Positions 1-10,755 of a DNA stretch of 64,000 bases are shown piece after piece. Below the pieces are notes generated by a model. That model did no database searches. It saw nothing but the letters and a program-made list of their open reading frames with translations, and was not told where the DNA came from. The DNA is taken from positions 82,386,964 through 82,450,963 of the forward strand of contig CM057228.1 in assembly GCA_029891385.1 (NCBI GenBank), given 5' to 3'. Within the stretch, counting starts at the first letter, position 1, and each line of letters starts with the position of its first letter. The stretch comes from Erythroxylum novogranatense (lineage: Eukaryota; Streptophyta; Magnoliopsida; Malpighiales; Erythroxylaceae). The position numbers and the translations under genes are program-made.

Positions 1-422
1 GATTAAAAATGTGTTACATTGATGTTGTATGCTTGTCTAAATGAATTTTTTGAAATTAGGTTTCCAAATAATTTTTGGATGTCAAATATGTCTCATTAGC
101 GTCTCGTTAGTATATTCCCTTATCTTGATTGTTTTGGCCGTCACAAATTTTGTGACCAGTGCCGAAGTAGTCTTGATAAAGTATAGACTACCTAGAGATA
201 CTTAGGTTGATAATTTGATATTCTCTAATTATTTGGAAATCCAAGTGAATAACAGTATATTCACCGATTTCAAATTCTTCATATATAGTTTGACTATATA
301 TGGTAAGCAACAATGAAAGTGTTTCATTGGTACATCATAATAATGTGTATTAGACTTGGTGTTGTGAATTTGAACTACACGAATTGAGAAATTGGCCGAT
401 TAGATAGCATTTTCTCTTCGAT

Positions 423-596
423 AAGTCGACTTACACAATGTACAAGTCGACTTGTCCGTGCACTGTAGACGCATAAGTCGACTTGCACAATGGTACAAGT
501 CGACTTGTTTCGGTATACGATTACAAGTCGACTTACACATGCATAAGTCGACTTACACAGAGGCATAAGTCGACTTATACATACACAAGTCGACTT
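423..596. repeat. Array of eight AAGTCGACTT palindromes
   Basis: Perfect 10-bp palindromes AAGTCGACTT start at 423, 444, 475, 497, 525, 545, 567 and 587. Start-to-start spacings are 21, 31, 22, 28, 20, 22 and 20 bp, so most are close to two helical turns. Sequences between copies are short and largely unrelated apart from ACAC- or CATA-like edges. Each copy contains one CpG. Decayed copies of the same motif lie at the end of a related solo LTR at 28865-28924. A clustered protein-binding site is one reading. Nothing here identifies a protein. Confidence 0.9.
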
Positions 597-1043
597 ATAA
601 CATGCAAAGGAGGGATGATGGATGATTTTAGGTATAAATTTAATGTGATTGATGAAGTGCCCTAAGTTATTCCATATAGTCATAGTGATTATAATCCTAC
701 GGCTTGGAGAAGAAAAAGATGAGACCTGAAAACCCTCAAATCATATGAAAACTAACGCCTTCCATTAATATGGGGAGAACCGAGTTCTTATAGAGTTGTG
801 TTGTTAGGCAAACCCAAGCTCACTCTATACTGGATATGTTCGAACCATGAAAATGAGATTTTCGGATTAATGGGTGGTTTTCACTAGAAGCGTTGATTTG
901 TTGAGCAAACTCAAGGTCAACGTGGACGAGAGGCGAATTGGGTAGTGTACATCGATGTACACGCATCAAGAGTTGATAACCCAATGTGTGTGCATACATC
1001 AAAAGTTGATAGCACTAGTCGATAGTTGCACCTAAGATGGAAA

Positions 1044-1223
1044 TGGTATGATTGGTACCTGCCGATTGAACTAAGGTGACTTGTTGGGCAAACCCAAGGT
1101 CATTTTAGGAATGTCGGATATCTATCTATGAATTGGTATGACCGATACCTACCGATTGAACTAAGGTGGCTTGTTGGGCAAACCCAAGGTCATTTTTAGG
1201 AATGTCGGATATCGACCCACTAG
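1044..1223 (+). repeat. Two-copy 90-bp tandem repeat in the Copia A leader
   Basis: The block beginning TGGTATGATTGGTACC at 1044 is repeated from 1134 with few changes. Both copies contain TTGTTGGGCAAACCCAAGGT, which has GGG/CCC hairpin potential. More diverged relatives of this core (GGCAAACCCAAGCTC and GAGCAAACTCAAGGTC) appear near 805 and 900, so the repeat may once have been longer. Confidence 0.8.
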
Positions 1224-1374
1224 GACATTTGTCGTAATGTTTCTTGAATTCGTACTGAGGGTTATGGATTCCATGAAACTAGTGGGAGCCATATGCATAT
1301 CATGCAAGTCCTTATGATTATGCATCTATTCCTATTCTAACATTCTTTCTCTCTTTCCCTTTAGGTTATTGAAG

Positions 1375-2205
1375 ATGACTTCAAGTGTGAACTTGCGCTC
1401 GCTTATGGAATCCAACAAGTTAACTGGACCAAATTTTCTAGATTGGCTAAGAAATCTGAGAATTGTTCTCAGGTCTGAGGAGCTGGGATATATCCTAGAT
1501 GTTCCACTTCTTGATCCACCTACTGCTGATGCTTCTGATGAGGATCAGAAAGCATATCGAAAGCATCTTAAAGACAGTGACATGGCTACCTGCATCATGC
1601 TTGCCTCGATGTCACCAGAGCTGCAGAAGCAGCATGAGTCTATGGATGCTCATACCATAGTGTTTCATCTTAGGGAGCTGTTTGATGAGCAAGCTCGGTC
1701 TGAAAGGTTCGAGACCTCGAGGCTACTCTTCACTACTAAGATGACTCCAGGTTCATCTGCAGTGCAGAATGCACTGAAGATGAATGGGTATATTGAGAGA
1801 TTGGCCATCTTAGGTTTTGTCATGGATTATGAATTAAGTATTGACTTAATTCTGGTTGGATTATCTGATAGTTATTCACAGTTTGTGTTAAACTATCGGA
1901 TGAACCAAGTATCCACAACAATCCCTGAGTTGATCAATATGCTCAAGACAGTAGAGCAAGCTATCAAGAAAGATAACAAGCAAGTGCTGATGGTGGATTC
2001 TTCTTCTGGTTCAAAGAAAAAGAAACAGAAGAAGAAAAGGTCCTAGAAACCAAAAGGAAGTATAGTCAAGAAGAAAACCAAAGAGACTGCATCAAAAGAA
2101 ACATGCTTCCATTGTGGCAAGACTGGTCACTGGAAGAGGAACTGTAAAGTCTATCTGGAGGAACTGAAGCAGAAGAAGGCATCAGATGCCTCGACTTCTT
2201 CAGGT
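1375..2205 (+). pseudogene. gag: Copia A gag (UBN2-type) with CCHC zinc knuckle, one internal stop
   Basis: Gag packages the element's RNA in virus-like particles. The first in-frame ATG is at 1375 (MTSSVNLRSL). The block FLDWLRNLRIVL at about residues 21-32 and the later CIMLASMSPELQKQH and LLFTTKMTPGSS segments are typical of Copia UBN2-type gag. A lysine-rich tail reaches a TAG at 2044-2046. The same frame continues past it into a complete CCHC knuckle (CFHCGKTGHWKRNC, 2104-2145), so the stop is a disabling mutation. Protease follows in frame. A pyrimidine tract ending in AG precedes the start. Confidence 0.9.
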
Positions 2206-2586
2206 ATGTTTGTCATTGAGGTTAATACTGTTTCTGATCATAACATATGGGTATTAGATACCGGTTGTGGCTCACACATATTCAATGATATGCAGGGCCT
2301 CGTGGACGATGAGAGATTCATGAAGGAGAGGTAGACTGCGTGTGGGAAATGGAGCAAGAGTTCTTGCATTAGCCGTGAGGCACTTACTTTTGTCACTCCC
2401 CACGGGCTTGTAATTAAATTGATGATTGTTATTTTGTACCAGATAACAAAGAACATATTATCTTTCTTGTTTAAATAGAGCTAGTTTCCATTTGACTTTT
2501 AGTAACAATGGTTGTTCTATTAGTTTGAATGGAATGCTTTATGGTACTGGTACTTTATGCAATAAAATTTACATATTAGATATGTT
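2206..2586 (+). pseudogene. Copia A protease and start of the GAG-pre-integrase region, broken
   Basis: This continues the gag frame. WVLDTGCGSHI at 2248-2280 contains the DTG active-site triad of a retroviral-type aspartic protease, with the WxxDxGxxxH context usual in Copia. A stop follows at about 2333. Downstream the expected VGNG segment is in another frame, and its tail is frameshifted again. From about 2464 to 2584 sequence resembling the pre-integrase lead-in ends in YILDM, where the Athila-like element is inserted. The protein matured by this protease could not be made from this copy. Confidence 0.85.
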
Positions 2587-4090
2587 TGATCGGCAGCTTA
2601 TCGTTCAATTAAAGAATTGATCCTCGGAAACCGGTCAAATAAAATTTGTTCCAAGGATTGCAATCTGAGATGCAACCTCGTCGACTCTCAAGGAACCAAA
2701 GGTACTAACTGATCCTAGACTAGCCTAATGTTGGAATGATGCATGCAATTAAAGCAATAAAAAAAGGGGGGGTTTTGATTTGATTAACTAAAAATTAAAC
2801 TAAGCCAAAGTAAGAATAAATGTTTTTGGGATTTTTAGAAAGCTAAACGATTGAAATTAAACAAGTGTGAAATCAAATTACTAAAACTCTCTTGAAAATG
2901 CAACTTGGATTATCATCGCTCAAATAATTTTCGTGGTTTGAAATCCACTAAGTTTCAAATGTAAACCTTAATAACTCGTTAAGTCCAAGAATTTGATTAA
3001 TCAACTCGATTAGTCAAATCTTGTTAAAATCATTAGTGTGAAAATTGATAAACAATTGCAATAAGTTAATCGATAATAACACAAACTAACCCAACCAAGC
3101 ACAACTAGGCGAGATCAAATTAATCAATTGTAAAATGCGAATAACATACATGAGACTTCATGTATTTTGACACGAAAAATCTACAAAAGTAATATCCAAA
3201 TCTCAACATAATGTCAACACACGGCTAAAACTATTAACCACACTAACCTAGCTATATCAATGCATACTCCAACTCGGATCTATACATAAATATACCTAGA
3301 CTTCGGACATTAGTGATTACCCTATTAAGCTTTGGTGAACTCCAATCCTTGCTACATGTTCAAGAGAATGGAACACTTAGCCAACCATAACTCGATGAAC
3401 TCTTCATTGTTGGAATATCACCGTGGTTCATGATTCCAACGACGAACGAGGAAGGATACAAAGAACAAATGATGGACAGTGGAACGGATGAAGAAACTGG
3501 AAACAGCGGACGTAGTCTGGTGCGGCAGCGAACCTGCAAATAAAAACAGAACAAAAACTATTAGAAACGAAGGAGAAGACAGAAAAGAAGAAACTGGAGA
3601 AGAACGAAGAAAAGGGAGGAAAAGAAAAAAACTATGTGCGGCCATCTATTTTTGCCCTAAATGGCAAGTTTTTATAGGGATACGTGCGGGCCGGGTCGAA
3701 ACAGTGGATACTTTGCCAAATATAGGCCGGGTTACCCGACATTCGCTGCGGCGAAGTCCGGATGGTCACTCGTCGCAGCGAAGTAATTGCATTTAATTTA
3801 TTCGCCGCGGCGAATGGAGGTTTGGTTCGCCCAATAATCTCGCAAGATGTTGACTTCTTGAATGTTGACTCCTTTGGTCCTACAAAATACAACCCATTTG
3901 CAGTATCAATTGTCCCAATAAAAATTATGCAGAATTAATGACAAATGACAACAAAATACTGACAATGTGCAATTTATCAAAACTCAATGTGCGGGACCAA
4001 AATAAGCATAAAAATCATAGATCGAGAGTCAACGGATGCATAATTACTAGAGAAAACGGCCTAATTTATAGTATAAATTTGGTCCAATCA
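2587..4090 (-). repeat. 3' LTR of the Athila-like element
   Basis: It runs from TGATCGGCAG at 2587 to GGTCCAATCA at 4090 on the + strand and is matched nearly throughout by 10756-12267. The region 3719-3815 holds CpG palindromes, including a perfect TTCGCCGCGGCGAA at 3801-3814. This part differs strongly from the partner LTR, whereas flanks on both sides are close to identical. Confidence 0.95.
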
Positions 4091-4109
4091 AATTCCCTCA
4101 CACTTAAAC
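4091..4109 (-). other. Polypurine tract of the Athila-like element
   Basis: On the minus strand the sequence TTTAAGTGTGAGGGAA lies directly before the 3' LTR, the place where a plus-strand primer tract belongs. Closely similar TTTAAGTGTGGGGAG tracts lie inside the element at 5253-5268 and 7505-7520. Confidence 0.7.
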
Positions 4110-5457
4110 CTTTGTACTCCTGAACAAAGCTTATAAGAGTCAAAAAGGTACAAGAGTAAAAGAAAATTCTGCCCATTCTCAAACAACAACCAAAATTGAC
4201 TCAATCCACTTTATCAGAATTCAAACGCAGCAAATTGAAAGAGTGCTAATAAAACAAACATTGAAAGAATTTAAGCACAAGAGATTGAACAACGGAGAAT
4301 CACTCGGGATATGGTGTTTACGCTCAACTCACTTGTATAGTAGGGATATTTTTCTCTCAATCTACTTAATACATCTCCTACCATAGGCTTGTATCAATTT
4401 TATTTCTCCACTACAAGGACTATCAATTTGAAGATCAAGAGATCTTTAAGGGTTGTAATGAGCGGAAGGCTAAATGAATGGATGATGTGAGAAAAAGAAA
4501 AATATGAGCATGGCATAAAATGAGGGATCGATGTCGATAATCTATACTGAAACTAGACCTCTACTAAACTAAATTTTGATTTTTTTTTCATTTTGAGATA
4601 CTAATCCCATTTTGGGATTCAATACACATTATTATCCCTTTTTTGGAATAAACAAGACTAACTTTTTTCACTAAAATAGAACAAACCGACTATTGACGCC
4701 ATCTGAAAATAATGCATGCAAATGCTCATGAAGAAGGCTCAAAGGGGCTAGCAAGGGAACGGTGTTTAGGGGTTGGTGTTTGGGGAAAGGGCTGAAAGAA
4801 AGAACGCCTCTATCATATCCACAAAAATCTAGTCCATCAAGCTTTGAGTAAAAACTGACACAAGTTCTAGAGAAGCATGAACTAAGCAGATGCACACATA
4901 AAATATAGAAGAAAATCTTTGGCTCGAATATCCTTCCAACAAGGTTTTGTCTCAATGATCAATCTCAAAACTTAAAACTTAAAATGCTACCTTGTTAGCA
5001 TGCTCCCATTTACTTTGTTTTGAAAACTTCAAAAGTTAAAATTTTGCCAAAACCAATTATCGTTCAAGAATGGAGAGCATTTTCACAAAAACTCAAGTAT
5101 CGCTTTGAAACTTATAAGGGCTTTGCATGCAAGGGCACAAAAACGAGTCAGTAAAATGTTTGATTGAGTCCAAATTTATCAAGAAAAGCAACGGCCCACA
5201 AAATTATGCACAAGTTTTAATAGGTGTACAATGCAAAATATAAAGGGAACGGCTCCCCACACTTAAACATGGCATTGTCCACAATGGCAAAAATAGTAGA
5301 ACACAGAGGAAACGAAACAAAATAGACAAAAGCAAAATGTGGATATAGCATTAAGCTCAAAATGTAATGTACAAAAAGAGGATCCGTAGAACGAACTAAA
5401 AAGTACAACGAAGAAAAGAAAATACAGAAAAAACAACAACAAAAGAAAATAAAAAGC
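4110..5457 (-). other. 3' non-coding internal region of the Athila-like element
   Basis: No family-level coding match is visible. A second internal purine tract (TTTAAGTGTGGGGAG, minus strand) lies at 5253-5268. Sequence between it and the LTR is AT-rich with stops in all frames. Confidence 0.6.
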
Positions 5458-6845
5458 CTAGACTATGTGGCAGGATCGCCAATTTGCAAGCAAGCGTGAT
5501 GAAGAGCTAGGAGCATCTGAAGAAGCCGGTGCCTGAGGCGGAATAGGCAGCCCGAGGTGGGTCGCAATCATAGTAAGCAATGAATGCGTGGCGGCCACCT
5601 GAGTCTCGAAAGAAGTGAACCGGGCCTGAAGCTGAAGGACTTCCTCACGCAGCAGAGCCACCTCAGAAGGAGTAAGGGAGCAGAGGGCGGATTAAGACGC
5701 AGCGAGCCTCGGGAAACAGAAGGACGGGAGGGTGGGAGAAGGGCTCTAGGTGAGGGATGACTAGGGAAGGTGAGGAGAGGAAGAAGATGTCAAGCAGTTA
5801 GGCGGGAGGTGGGGTGGGATGGCACGTGGCTGACCTAAACGGACATAGACAAATGGAGAGGCAGGCGAAAAGGTGAGATCGGCCGGATGTTCCGGGACTC
5901 GATAGGTCCGGAACAGATCGGAAATGAGATGGGGGAAAAGGAGTTTGTGTTTAGGGTTGGTGGAGGGAACACACTGGCGAAGGGCAGCGGAAATGGCAGG
6001 GGCTAGGTCTACAGGATTTGCCACTCATCAGCAGTAGATATATAGGGCCTGCTCTTTGGGGATGTTAGAAAGATGGAGGGTCGGCATAATATTGTTACAT
6101 ATAAAATGTAACCAGGGACGAGCTTCAGGAAGGAGGGTGGTCCGACGGATGTATCGTTGAGAACCACGGGGTTGAAGCCAATCGAGAACTGCGGTCGAGA
6201 GTACCAATGACTTCCTCCCATGGGTAATTACGAGAAGGTCGAATATTGGCAATGAGGGACGACGGAAGATGGTAATGCTCACGGATAATTACGGAAGTGA
6301 AAACATCGGAATGGAAACACCGGAAATTAATTCCGTAGGTGTAGAGTAGCGAGCATATGAATAGTATTGGCGGACAAATGTGAGGTTGCCAATAGAATTA
6401 GGTTGAGCAAGGCCGCCTAAGTCTAATTCAAAAGTCGACGGACAAAAGGGTTTGTTGCAGGGTTAGAGGAAATGGTTTTCCTTAAGTATATCTTGACCGG
6501 CAACACGAGTTGCCACCGATCGCATTCTCGGATCTACCGGACGAGAGAAAAACAGGAAGGTTGCGAGGAATAATAGGTACGGTCCGAGAAATCGAGGTGG
6601 AATGTCATGGCTCGTCCGGACACATTCTTCATTCTAGTCATGATCCCGCACACGCAAAAGTTAGAAACAGCAATTGAATAAGAAAACCACACGTAATCAA
6701 GTCTCTCGGTCATTCGCCGCAACGAACAGAATGTTCGCCACTGCGGCGAGAGGAGTCTCGCCATTCGCCGCGAGCTAAATAGATGTTCATTGCAATGAAT
6801 CGGCATCTTTGTTCGCCGCGCTAACATGAACAGTCGCCGCATCAA
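5458..6845 (-). pseudogene. Plant-transposon ORF remnant (Transposase_32-like), frameshifted
   Basis: Several overlapping minus-strand frames read as one broken protein. In order they give a block resembling RPWLHFICNNIMPTLHLS (near 6110), KEQALYIYC (near 6035), an ISAALRQC segment and KHKLLFPHLISDLFRTY (near 5925). A likely coiled coil, ALLREEVLQLQARFTSFETQ, follows at about 5655-5600. That order resembles the large 'putative plant transposon protein' domain often found with Athila/Tat-type elements. Its biochemical function is not known to me. Frameshifts separate the blocks and the N-terminal half is not clear. It lies on the same strand as gag. The family call is from memory of the family pattern and is moderate. 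Confidence 0.5.
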
Positions 6846-6960
6846 ACTGAAACCCTAAGTTCGCCGCGGCGAGCTATGATTTTCGCCGCGGCCAATGGCG
6901 ATTCTGCGAACAATCATAGCGAACAACGTTCGCTGTTTGCTTAAATCTAACGAATAACGA
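6700..6960. repeat. CpG palindrome cluster in the Athila-like internal region
   Basis: Repeated variants of TTCGCCGCGGCGAA occur, for example at 6860-6873 and 6882-6895. Shorter forms such as TTCGCCGC and CGAACA/TGTTCG pairs lie around 6712-6850. The cluster sits between protease and the downstream ORF, and matches the palindrome type seen in this element's LTRs and in LTRs of other families here. Confidence 0.85.
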
Positions 6961-7504
6961 CGAAAATGGACAAGAGGAAGGAATAGGAACACTTACGTAA
7001 GGGTGAAAACGCAGTTGGAAGAAGATTGAGGAGATTTGGAGCTCAAACAAAGAAAGGGTACAGAGAGGAGCGACGGCGAAGCGGCGAAAGGCGGCGAAAT
7101 GAGGAGGGAAGGAGAAAGAAGAAGAAGAAAAGGAAGACGCGGAGACGAAGGGACGCGAGAGAGAAAACCAAAAGGGTCTCGATAAAAGAGAAATCCAACG
7201 GTCCAGATGGGCAAAATGGAATTATTACACATGACGAGGCAAGCGTTAGTCGCGGCGAACAAAACAAAAAAAACCTACATGAGCATGGCGAACAAATGAG
7301 TTCACTGCAATAATCACCCAAAACAAAACACAAATTCTATGGATCCTACACAAATTGCACAAACATTCAATTTATCATCCACATATCAACAATTCTCTTC
7401 AATCTAATCATGCTTTATTAGGAAGAACACGAGCTAACAAAGGGAATCAAATTATTCAAATGGAAAGGAAATCCTACCTACTACTCTAATTCTATCGTTA
7501 AATC

Positions 7505-7520
7505 CTCCCCACACTTAAAC
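7505..7520 (-). other. Internal polypurine-like tract following the protease
   Basis: Minus-strand TTTAAGTGTGGGGAG lies downstream of the protease remnant, where Athila elements would normally continue into pol. It resembles the 3' tract at 4091-4109 and may mark the edge of the lost pol region or act as a second plus-strand primer. Confidence 0.5.
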
Positions 7521-7779
7521 AATATAATCATGCTCAACAATACGCACGTTGGTATAAAACATAGCACAATTATATAGTAAATGAAGGAAAGAGAAAACCC
7601 GCACTCAAGGTGGGTCTTGTAGCTCTAAGATGGACTATCGCTTGATATCCAAGCTCCATTTCGGCAGCTTGGTTGCTAGTCGACTCCACGTCCATACTCG
7701 CACTCCAACAGGTCTCGTAAAATTGTCAAAAGAGAAACTTTCTCCAAAATATAAATCGCATGGCGGGATATAAAGTTTC

Positions 7780-8262
7780 TACAAATTCGAGCGAGCTTCA
7801 TCAATAGAAACATCAAGCATGTGAACACCCAAGAAGGAATAATCTTCACGAGGATGCTTCATAGCTTCATACATGTTGAAGCTAACTTGTTGATCACCAA
7901 CTTCCATGGTGATCTCCCTTCCTTCATGCTAATCATCGTGCTCGTAGTCCGAAGGAAGGGTCGCCCAGGATCAAGGAAGTGTCCCGCATAACTTCGTAAG
8001 ACATATCTAGAACATAGAAATCTGCAGAAACACTAATCCTTTCACCGACCAAGATGTCCTCGATGATTCCCAATCGGATGACGGAAGGATCTATCACCAA
8101 CCGTAAGACTACGTATAGGCTTTATGCTCTTAACGCCTGTGGCTTCATAAATGATTTCGGCATTACGTTAATCGCCGCTCCCAAATCCAATAGAGCTCTT
8201 CCAATGGTCACTTTTCCTATAACACAAGGAATGGTGAACGATCCTGGGTCCTGACACTTCAC
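7780..8262 (-). pseudogene. Athila-type aspartic protease, broken
   Basis: On the minus strand CQDPGSFTIPCVIGKVTIG is followed by LLDLGAAINVMPKS. In Athila proteases D-L-G-A replaces the usual DTGA. An in-frame stop follows soon after at about 8125. The frame then gives IEDILVGERISVSADFYVLD and an LGDPSF block, the second conserved protease motif. A frameshift near 7940 leads to the conserved tail QVSFNMYEAMKHP. The gene would process gag. It is directly downstream of gag and ends without any RT sequence, which is the key oddity of this element. Confidence 0.8.
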
Positions 8263-8274
8263 CGGATTTGGGGC

Positions 8275-10338
8275 TTAAATAAAGCCGACACATTTGAGCT
8301 TACTTGGACACGCTCGCTCGCCGAAATTTCTCTTGTTCGTGCACAAGTCCTTCAGGTACTTGGCGTAAGCCGGCACTTTCTTAATCAAATCCAGCAGGGG
8401 CACGTTGACTTCAACCTTCCCAAACAGGTCAATGATTTCTTTTTCGTGTTTGAGCTCATTGACTCTCTTGCTCATCGATCTGAGTTCGAAAAGGGAGGTC
8501 CTTTAAGTTGACCGGTTCATTTCGCCGATTTATCCTTATCAATTTTTCTTCCTAAAATGCTCGATGATTGCTCTTTGTCCTCAATTGTTGATTGCTTCTT
8601 GTTCCTCAACAATTCTTCTTCACGATCACTCTTTGATCGCACAGCTTGCTTCTCTCTCACTTGAGGCGCCTCTTCAACCTCAATTTCCTCGGTGCATTCT
8701 TTTTCTTCAGGAATGTCGAAATGCACTTTCTTTCCACTCCTCAACTCAATTGCATTTAAACTCTTTGGGTTAATCACAGTGTTGGAGGGAATGGATCCAC
8801 TGCTCCGAGCTTGGTTGTCACTCAAATTATTAGACAATTGGGTGACATAGGCGTTCATGTTCTCGGCCTTGGTCTCCCATTGCTCCATGCGTTTCTCCAA
8901 GGCACTAAAGCGGGAAGCATTCTTAGCAGAGTCCTGTTGGATGAGGTTCGCGATGGCGTTGAATTGATTTGCTGTGGATGTTCGTTCCTCTTTCATCAAC
9001 GTCATCATACTGTGTAGCAGCTGGGTAGTGTCCTCCTTGGGTGGCGGTGGTTGTTGCACCATCAACGCTTGTTGATCCCGAACCGGTTTGTAGATTGACC
9101 AGCTCCACTCCACTTGCCGAAAGCGGTTGGGTGCTCTTCTGCGTTACTTCTCCAATTAAAATTAGGATGAGATCTCCATCCTTCATTATAGGTGTTGGAG
9201 TACAGGTCCCACTTTTGATTTTATCTGCTTGGGTAGACCGCAGACACTTCTTCATACCTTCCGGGACAGACGCTGGAAATGTGCATCACCGATCCACAAG
9301 ATTCGCAACTAGGTGCGACCAGTTCAGTGGAAGGTGACGGGCGATGCACATTCAAATTCTTAAGCTCCACCGTGATTGAGGATAACGGGAAGTTATCCGA
9401 TGTTCCAAGAATCTACTTTCTATTCCGTGCTCTCCATTCTCTTAGTTTGAGCCGTCATGACTCCTACTTCATTCACATTCTCGAATCGCGACACTATATC
9501 GTTGATGATTCAGGCCATCCTCTTTATCGTGGCCCGAAGCTTACGACGCGGTCAGGTCAATCAACGAACCTCCCGACGCAGCATCCAACATTCCTTTTTC
9601 TTGATTCTTTACCCCATCATAAAAATATTGAACCAATTGTTCATCGTGGATTTGATGATGGGGCACCGAGATAATGTATCTTGGAATCGCTCCAAAAATC
9701 ATCTGAGGACTCGCCATAATCTTGTTTGGCGCGTAATATATCTCCTTTCTCATCGACGACGTCCTAGAAGCTGGAAAATACTTTTCCAGAAAAGCTTTCC
9801 GCAAGTTGGCCCAACTGTGATAGGCATTCGCGACATGCCTTGGGAGGCTCATATACCACTCCCGGGCCTTTCCTTCTAATGACAAGTGGAATACCTTCCA
9901 CAAAGACCGGTCCAGATGTGCTCTATAGGCTTCATACTTTGACGAGATCATCGTGAGGGCCTGAAGATGTATGTAGGGGTCTCTCCGCCAAACCGTGAAA
10001 TTTGGGTAGGAGTTAATCAATAAACCTTTAACTTCAAATTTACGTCGGGTTAGGGCAAAGCAGATAAAAGGATCGTAGTTTACGTCCGAGGTTGTAGCTT
10101 CTCGAATGGTTCTACGTCTGATGTTCGCATTGTTGTCATCTACGCGTTCCTGGTCACTGTTAAGACCGTGATCTCCATTTCGGGGTGGTTGAACGGGATA
10201 TTCTTGGTGTTCAGCCATCTCAGATTCTAGTCGATCTAGTGTGCTAAGTCTTTCTTGCTCTCTCTTGTTTTTCCTAAGTTGTCTAAGGTGTCGCTCAATT
10301 TCAGGTTGAAAATGAACTAGCCTAAGTCTACGGGGCAT
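8275..10338 (-). pseudogene. gag: Athila-type gag, several frameshifts and stops
   Basis: The ATG at 10338 begins MPRRLRLVHF. The first frame to 9541 carries a retrotransposon gag domain with ALTMISSKYEAYRAHLDRS and VFHLSLEGKAREWYMSLP, followed by FLEKYFPASRTSSMRKEI. Later pieces in other frames are a Q/N-rich coiled region with a LNAIELRSGKKVHF block (9113-8517) and LLDLIKKVPAYAKYLKDLCT (8475-8275), both typical of the Athila gag C-terminus before protease. Gag would form the particle and bind RNA. The primer site lies about 400 bp upstream. Frameshifts near 9541, 9110 and 8510 make it non-functional as read, though homopolymer errors could account for some. Confidence 0.85.
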
Positions 10339-10733
10339 GCACAAGAGAAGTTCACCTAAGATAGCTCACTAAAACGACAAATGATAGCAAGGCTTAAATT
10401 CACTCAGTTCGTTATTGCGACGATAGAAACTCAATCGCAATGAATCTGAATAAAATTATAAGTTTCATTGCGGCGAATATATGAACTCGTTGACGAAAGT
10501 TAGAAGCACTGAGCAAAGAAAGCAAACGAAATTAACTTAAAATTAAGCACAAATAACAAAAACAATCGAATAAACACTTAAAAGAAAGCGTAATGAAATC
10601 ACAAACAGAATAACACTAAAAACACTTAAGCGTAATGAAATTAAATAAAATTATGCAATGCAAACAAAATGCAACGATTTAAAATTAAAATCAAAACAAA
10701 CACTGGCTAACCTAGAGAACCAATTAATTTGAT
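10339..10733 (-). other. Leader between primer site and gag of the Athila-like element
   Basis: A-rich sequence without a credible frame. At 10415-10500 it contains CpG motifs (TTGCGACGA, CATTGCGGCGAA) of the same type as the LTR palindromes. Nothing else is recognised. Confidence 0.5.
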
Positions 10734-10753
10734 TCCCCGGCAACGGCGCCAAA
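10734..10753 (-). other. Primer binding site, Athila/Tat type
   Basis: Minus-strand TTTGGCGCCGTTGCCGGGGA begins 2 bp inside the LTR edge. It is the primer site characteristic of Athila and Tat Gypsy elements and fixes both the element's orientation and the 5' LTR. Confidence 0.92.
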
Positions 10754-10755
10754 TT

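Larger units (their letters stand above)
1..1374 (+). other. Untranslated leader of Copia A
   Basis: There is no long credible reading frame before gag. The segment does not match the 3' LTR at 14960-16781, and I found no primer binding site, so the 5' LTR probably lies further left. It holds the palindrome array (423-596) and a 90-bp tandem duplication (1044-1223). A pyrimidine-rich tract ending in TTTAG at about 1341-1364 lies just before the gag ATG and looks like a 3' splice acceptor, which would allow a spliced leader. That is inference only. Confidence 0.6.

Noticed and set aside
423..596. CRISPR-like layout of short repeats and unique spacers
   Set aside because: Repeats are only 10 bp, spacers 10-21 bp, and the context is a plant Copia retrotransposon. 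There are no Cas genes.
7026..7333. Arg/Lys-rich + strand frame and its minus-strand shadow
   Set aside because: Purine-rich low-complexity sequence inside the Athila-like element, with no domain on either strand.
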